A DNA stretch of 64,000 nucleotides from Selaginella tamariscina (lineage: Eukaryota; Streptophyta; Lycopodiopsida; Selaginellales; Selaginellaceae), in the NCBI GenBank assembly GCA_003024785.1, contig PUQB01000602.1:1-64000 (forward strand), given 5' to 3'. How positions within the stretch are numbered: position 1 is the first letter of the stretch; every line of letters begins with the position of its first letter. Of the stretch, positions 58,606-64,000 are shown piece after piece. Below the pieces are notes generated by a model. The model had not been told where the DNA came from and ran no database searches. It was given only the letters and a program-made list of their open reading frames with translations. Position numbers and translations under genes: made by a program.

Positions 58606-58676
58606 ACTCAAAGCCCTTATCAGGAAAGAGGGCTGCCAACAGATGCAAACACGGTGACAATTTTTTATTAAAGCCA
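58606..58676 (-). pseudogene. Degenerate copy of the transporter terminal exon
   Basis: The plus strand contains CTCAAAGCCCTTATC, GGCTGCCAACAGATGCAAAC and a TTATTAAAGCC end, in the same order as in the terminal transporter exon at 58984-59101 (CTCAAAGGCC, GCTGCCAACAAAG, CAGATGCAAACAC, CATCAAAGCC). Internal segments are deleted. It is a shortened local duplication about 0.4 kb downstream of the gene. Confidence 0.6.
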
Positions 58677-58970
58677 ATACTAGAAATATTAAAGAATGTT
58701 TCTAATAGTAAGAGATCATGAGCAGTACATTCTAGTAATATTCTAGAATATTTCCAATACTTTAAATTTATCATATTAGTTAGCAATTGCACAAACGCGC
58801 ATGTGTGTGTCTGGCTCGTAATAGCACATGCATGAATGTAGCAGATAATTGTAAAAAAAAACGGTGCATGTTAAATAAAAATCTGTACTAAGTTAAAAAA
58901 ATCAAATAGTTGTGATACTAAGAATTCTTACATCCTAATGCACTAAATATTAAATAAATGATACATTTGA

Positions 58971-59611
58971 TTAACCTGTATTCTCACTCAAAGGCCTTCC
59001 CTTTGATTCTATAGGGAAGAAAAAGATCAACACCGCTGCCAACAAAGAAACAGATGCAAACACAAGTAATGAGAGTGTTTGATGACAATTTCTCATCAAA
59101 GCCACGGCCACAAGAGGACACAGCATACCCCCTATTCGTGCAAATGAGTTTGCAATGCCTAGTCCTGTTGTCCTCGATGAAGTTGGATAAACCTTGTAAA
59201 TAAATACAAAAAGCTCGTTAGTAGGAACTAATGGGCTCTTCCACACACACGCACACACGCGAGAGAGACACGTAGTCACGTTCTTAAATGAGTAAAGTAC
59301 AAAATATATGCAGGCATTTTAGACATAAATAGTTCTTTTAATGTCCTTGAATACCAAAACTTAAATATGAATGAACTTGCTTAAAATGAATTGTTAGCGT
59401 TACCTCAGGTGCATAAACATAGAGGATTGTGAAAGAACCCATGATACACGCTCGAGCACCGAAGAGACAGAATGTGGTAAACCCCTCTGGTTGATGGTGT
59501 AAAAGTGGCAGTAAAAAAATGCCACACAATATGAAAAGTGCAGACATGGACAGTTTCCTCCCGTAATAATCCACCATAGCAGCTGCTACCGCCAACCCCG
59601 GAAGTTCTGCA

Positions 59612-59655
<44 letters not shown>

Positions 59656-59659
59656 TGTT

Positions 59660-59723
<64 letters not shown>

Positions 59724-60686
59724 CCCACCAGCAGAGCTCGTTATCAAACATCTCGAAACATATGTGTTTCCTGTGTTTACAAAACAGTTTATACTTATTT
59801 AATTTACTTAAATGTTTAATATTGATACTGATTACCTCAGAGGTTTTTGTGAGATTATCGGCCGGCCCGCAACACAAGCTCCTCTTTGGCTACTTATTTG
59901 GGATGCCAGAAGCACAAGACCATAATAAGTGAAAGCATTTGCAAAGAAAACTAACCACAGAAGAATAGTCGAACGTATTAATGGAGGAGAAAAAAGCACT
60001 GTAAATGCTGTTATAAACTTATCCCCTCGTGATCTGCGTATACAGTAGGAATATAAGAATTAATATGTTTAACTATTAATAAAGTACATATAGAATATAT
60101 ATAGAGCAAGAAATGTACCAAACACGTCCTACTATAAATACACATACATTACTTTTACACACACACACACCACGAGAGAGAGAGAGTTTTGAGAAATCCT
60201 CTCGTGTTTAGGAAGTCCCAACTCTTATCTAACGCGTCTGTGTGTGTACACATACCGTTTTGAATTATTGAATTCTTTTCATCTAAGAGATGTGACACCT
60301 CAATCTCCATTTCTTCATCTTTGTGTGCGAAACATATAAACCTTCCTCGTGGGAGTTCTTTTCTGTTCAAGGATGCCATTTTCTTGAGAATGGCTAATGC
60401 ACTTGCATTGTCTCCTCTAGCTGCGTGGTACCGTGGAGATTCTGGCACCATTGGATAGAAGATCAATAAGATAATCAATGGCAAGGATGAAATCCTAGAA
60501 GCCACCTCCATCCCAGACTTGGCATTATTAGCTGCAAAATATACATACACACATACATATAAGTTATGTGTGTGTGAGAGAGAGAGAGAACCAAATATTT
60601 AGTAAACATAGAATGCTTTAATATTTTAAGAAAAAAGAAGTATATAGTTATATGCGTAAAACAACAAACAAATAAATGATATAGGC

Positions 60687-60720
<34 letters not shown>

Positions 60721-61471
60721 TATACCCAAGCTAGTGCAGCTTCCACAACCGAACCAATTGTCCAGAAGACCGAGAAAATAACCATCCACATGCCTCTCTT
60801 CGGAGAAGGTATAAACTCGAGAAACCATGAAGACACAACTGGACCACCTCCCAAACCAACACCGACTAAGCCTCTTAAGATCAAGAGTGTGTGGTAATTG
60901 GGTGAGAATGCACTAAGAAACCCCGCAACGAAGGTAACTACTGCTGTTGCAAAAAAGCCGGTCCTGTGCAAGCAAACTTTACAAAGAAAATCAATATAGT
61001 ATAGCACACATACACACACACATTATATATGTGTCTGTGTGTGTTTGAGAGAAAAATTCAAGAGCTGTTTAATACTATGCTTGTAAATCTTATAAACCTC
61101 CGTGTGTGTGTGAGAGAGAGAGACCTAGATCTGAGCGTGTGCGTATATGTAACGCACCTAGATCGGATATGTATGTGTGTGCGTGGGATAACATATACAC
61201 ACACTTACCTTCTGCCTTTGGAATCGGACAAGATGCCCCAAAGAATATGCACCGATCATCATCCAGCGAATACTACACTCGTAATGAAGCTCTCTTGTTT
61301 AGCGGACAGTTTCCACACCATCTGGACAGCAGGACCAACAAATGAGAGGAGCATCATCTCCATGGCCTCGGCCATCCATGACATGCCTGCGTATCCGAGG
61401 ATTAATACATGGAACCTACCGAAACCCAGGTGCTCAATTGCATCGTCCCAGTGTGTATGTGTCGTGCTCAT
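58971..61471 (-). CDS. NiaP/OCT7-like major facilitator transporter
   Basis: A 12-helix MFS protein of the SV2/organic cation-carnitine transporter 7 group; the Arabidopsis member transports nicotinate. Exons recognised: 61471-61209, 60963-60726, 60531-60256, an uncertain one near 60236-60180, 60033-59836, an uncertain short one near 59780-59735, 59606-59404 and 59192-58971 (stop). Motifs: [41 protein letters not shown] (loop 2-3 signature), [43 protein letters not shown] and [17 protein letters not shown]. Start ATG at 61471. An upstream ATG at 61475 gives a better match but is one base out of frame (G-run near 61447). Further indels near 61263, 61241 and 60489 break the frame. The substrate is inferred from family only. 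Confidence 0.83.
59613..59720. repeat. (GT)n-(GA)n microsatellite in a transporter intron
   Basis: GT repeats at about 59613-59682 run into GA repeats to 59720. The tract lies right at the acceptor side of the exon ending at 59606 and the donor side of the short exon upstream. Confidence 0.9.
60691..60718. repeat. (CA)n microsatellite in a transporter intron
   Basis: CA repeats start about 8 bp past the exon 2 donor on the minus strand. Confidence 0.9.
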
Positions 61472-61659
61472 CCATCATCACATTCCTTTGTGTGTGTTTG
61501 ACTATAACAACATATGCAGCCCTAATCCCAAAATGAAGAAGTCATTTGTTTCTAAATGTCTAATTGAAAAATATTTCTTAATAAATTTATTTAGAATATC
61601 ATCGTCACTATCTTGGTTTTTGAATTGTACCGAGGTTTGATCAGGCCATAAAGTGTGCC

Positions 61660-61775
61660 TCTGTGTGTGTGGTGTGTATGCATAAAATGAGGTGGTGTGT
61701 GTGGTGGTATGCATCAAAATGAGGTGTGTGTGTGTGGTGTGTAATGCATAAAAATGAGGTGTGTGTGTATGTGTG
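61660..61775. repeat. GT-rich minisatellite, unit about 38 bp
   Basis: Three imperfect units of the form GTGTGTGTGGTGTGTATGCA followed by TAAAATGAGGT. It lies about 190-300 bp upstream of the transporter start, possibly in the promoter or 5' leader. Confidence 0.75.
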
Positions 61776-62369
61776 CGTGAGCGAGTGAGTGATGTGTGAA
61801 AAAGCCAACTACCTGGGTGCATGCTTATATACATATTCTTTTGAGTTACACAACCAGAGTTGACTCTCGTTGACCAGACGTTCACCGACCTTGATATATA
61901 TAAATACGTTTGTATATGCTACATACACATGGTTAAAATAATATGACTGTATAAATCCAATTGACTGTATATATATATATATATATAATATCGGAGTGAC
62001 TGGTAAATCACAATCAATAGCATGGTGCTATGGAATAATCAATAAGAAAATTGGTCACAAAGCTTTGTAATTATATGTACATATATAATGACATAAACAC
62101 TTGATATGTGCAATATATGTATTTATATAGACACAATTATATATCTATACACAGACACACACACACCATAAGAAAAGAATACCACACTATCAAGTGTCCG
62201 TAATTTCTACCTAGCCCCTACATTTGCTGTGTGTGTGTGTGTGGTATGTGCGTGTGGATCTCCCAGTTCCACTCAATAATAATACAGAAGTGCCTTTGTG
62301 TATATATTTGATTATACATGTATCACATTTAGTAAAGTTTAAACTCTAATATAATCCGAATCTATACCT

Positions 62370-62435
<66 letters not shown>

Positions 62436-64000
62436 CTCTCTCTCTCACACACACACACACATTGGTCCTGTATATACATAGGATTTTATATGAACACATA
62501 TATACATGAATACATGCACAGATGTCTCTACGTATATACATTGTGTGTATACCCACATCACAAAATATATCAAGTATAGGCATATATATATATGTGGACA
62601 TGTACACACGCATATATTTACACAAGAACCTTAAATGCCAATGTAACGTTACTTTTTAATCTTGTCTTCTTATTAAAATAAATGTTGTCAAAATCTTTCA
62701 TTTTCAAAACAAAATTAACGTTATATTATAGGTTCAATTTTATCTTAATTTAATGATGAATATTTACAATAAATGATTTTGTGGTCATGTCATGAGCCTA
62801 ACGAAAATTTCTTAGAATTTCTGACCCATGTCATGAGAGGAAGGTTAAAATGTTTTTTATTAATGTGATTTTTTTACTAACATTTAAAATAATATTCTTC
62901 ATATACATATTCAAATTTAAATTGATTCAAGCAATTCAGATTTTATAAGTATAGATTTTTAATAAAAATACTTGTCAATATACATCTACATAGTAATATC
63001 CATATTGTATGTGTGTGTGTGGTGTGTGTGTCACACACCTACAAGATCTCACGAGTTTGCGTAGGTTAACAATATATACACATAATATATATGCAGCATA
63101 CAGACAAACAAAATACGTACACAACTATCTGATGGCTATCCACATTATATACGTATATAGTTAAAGAAAATACTTGTCAATACATACCGTATCTATACGA
63201 GTGTATATATACATACCTTTGAAATTTGAGTGTTCTAAATAAATTTTTCATCGGACAGTGTGTACATTATGTGCATCTACGATCACTATCCTCTTGTGTA
63301 AATAACTGCCTGTTCATATGGAACAGCATAAGAGAGCGTGGTGAGAGAGTATCAAAAGACATAGTCACACAGAAAGTAAACATACATAAGTGGATAGCCC
63401 TCTCTAGTATATAAAAAATATATACACACTATAGACACACACAAAAGTAAACATGCAATAAGTGTAGATATATGTTTACCTATATATGTGTGGTGTGTGT
63501 GTGTGTGTATACAAAGCACATATACATATTTATCCATTACACGAGAGAATTAAAGGCACTGTTTGTATGTCTTTATATATACTTAGAGTGCTTCTAATGT
63601 GTAATTATCAATATCTTGCATATACAATCGTGCATACACACACAATAAATAACTACATGTATGGAGGATATAACATTCATGAGAGACATTCTTATGAAGA
63701 ATATTTCTAACATATATTAAATTTATAATGTAGGAATTGCATGCATACTGAATTATGTGTGTGTGTGTGTGAAAGGTACGTACATAATTACAAACATAAA
63801 CACATATACACACAAGAAATATATACCTTACCTTTGTCCTTAGTTACATTACCAAGTGCCTTTGTTTTTAGTTATCTTAATTACTTACAAGATACATGAT
63901 AAAGAATTTTTAATTATTATGGGTATACACAATGTTATCGATTAATGTCTATTTTTTAACCACATTGTTTATGATTGAATTTTGTTCATTTAAGATTGTG
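61776..64000. other. Microsatellite-rich spacer upstream of the transporter
   Basis: AT-rich with many dinucleotide tracts, including (TA)n at about 61968-61987, (TC)n-(CA)n-(TC)n-(CA)n at about 62376-62460, and GT tracts at 63010-63030 and 63488-63508. No gene, RNA gene or transposon is recognisable. Open stretches here are artefacts of repeats. Confidence 0.65.

Noticed and set aside
59613..59720. Open frames of about 66-105 codons rich in Cys-Val or Arg-Glu
   Set aside because: They are translations of (GT)n and (GA)n microsatellites. The same holds for frames around 6804-7016, 7966-8348, 58423-58677 and 62401-62625.
1..64000. CRISPR array or bacterial operon
   Set aside because: The tandem repeats are microsatellites, minisatellites or transposon arrays without unique equal-length spacers, and the genes have spliceosomal introns.

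Overview
This is eukaryotic, land-plant-type nuclear DNA. Evidence: multi-exon genes with GT-AG introns, a plant-type mitochondrial NADH-cytochrome b5 reductase, a secreted plant serine carboxypeptidase-like protein, a NiaP/OCT7-type transporter, a plant-style B3-like domain, three copies of CCCTAAA, and Ty3/gypsy elements including one with a chromodomain. The divergent proteins and the non-angiosperm look of the chromovirus suggest a non-seed plant, but the species cannot be fixed from the sequence. The window is gene-poor, repeat-rich and full of (CA)n, (TA)n and (GA)n tracts.

Layout. 1-7160: decayed coding-like DNA, then AT-rich spacer. 7184-9615 (+): cytochrome b5 reductase, 13 exons. 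10197-12188 (-): serine carboxypeptidase-like gene, 10 exons, converging on the reductase. 12665-20850: a probable B3-domain gene on the minus strand that appears split by about 7 kb of nested transposons (PIF/Harbinger, a short LTR element and a solo LTR of about 1.75 kb). 20988-25391: a second, damaged copy of the segment from reductase exon 11 through the carboxypeptidase and Harbinger pieces to an LTR. 25392-35915: Ty3/gypsy element 1 (+) and LTR fragments, with an extra ORF region downstream of integrase. 35916-42253 (-): Ty3/gypsy element 2, a chromovirus with a C-terminal chromodomain, followed by an inverted partial LTR (42254-42674). 42675-48850: unrecognised decayed DNA, including two inverted arrays of roughly 83-bp repeats that resemble a foldback element. 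48860-55690 (-): a very old chromovirus cut by a solo LTR (50005-51834) and a small repeat-flanked insert (52239-53301). 57705-58368 (-): a DPB4/POLE3 histone-fold gene. 58971-61471 (-): a NiaP/OCT7-like transporter. 61500-64000: microsatellite-rich spacer.

The most interesting signal is in element 2. A 13-nt segment next to its 5' LTR is perfectly complementary to a site inside the LTR. That site lies about 30 nt downstream of a TATA-like box, where transcription would be expected to start. This is the arrangement of self-primed (Tf1/sushi-type) retrotransposons. The same LTR carries three GCATGCATGC (RY) motifs exactly 20 bp apart upstream of the TATA box.

A caution applies throughout. Nearly every recognisable gene carries one or more 1-2 nt indels, often in short homopolymers or dinucleotides. 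This may reflect unpolished assembly as much as pseudogenisation.
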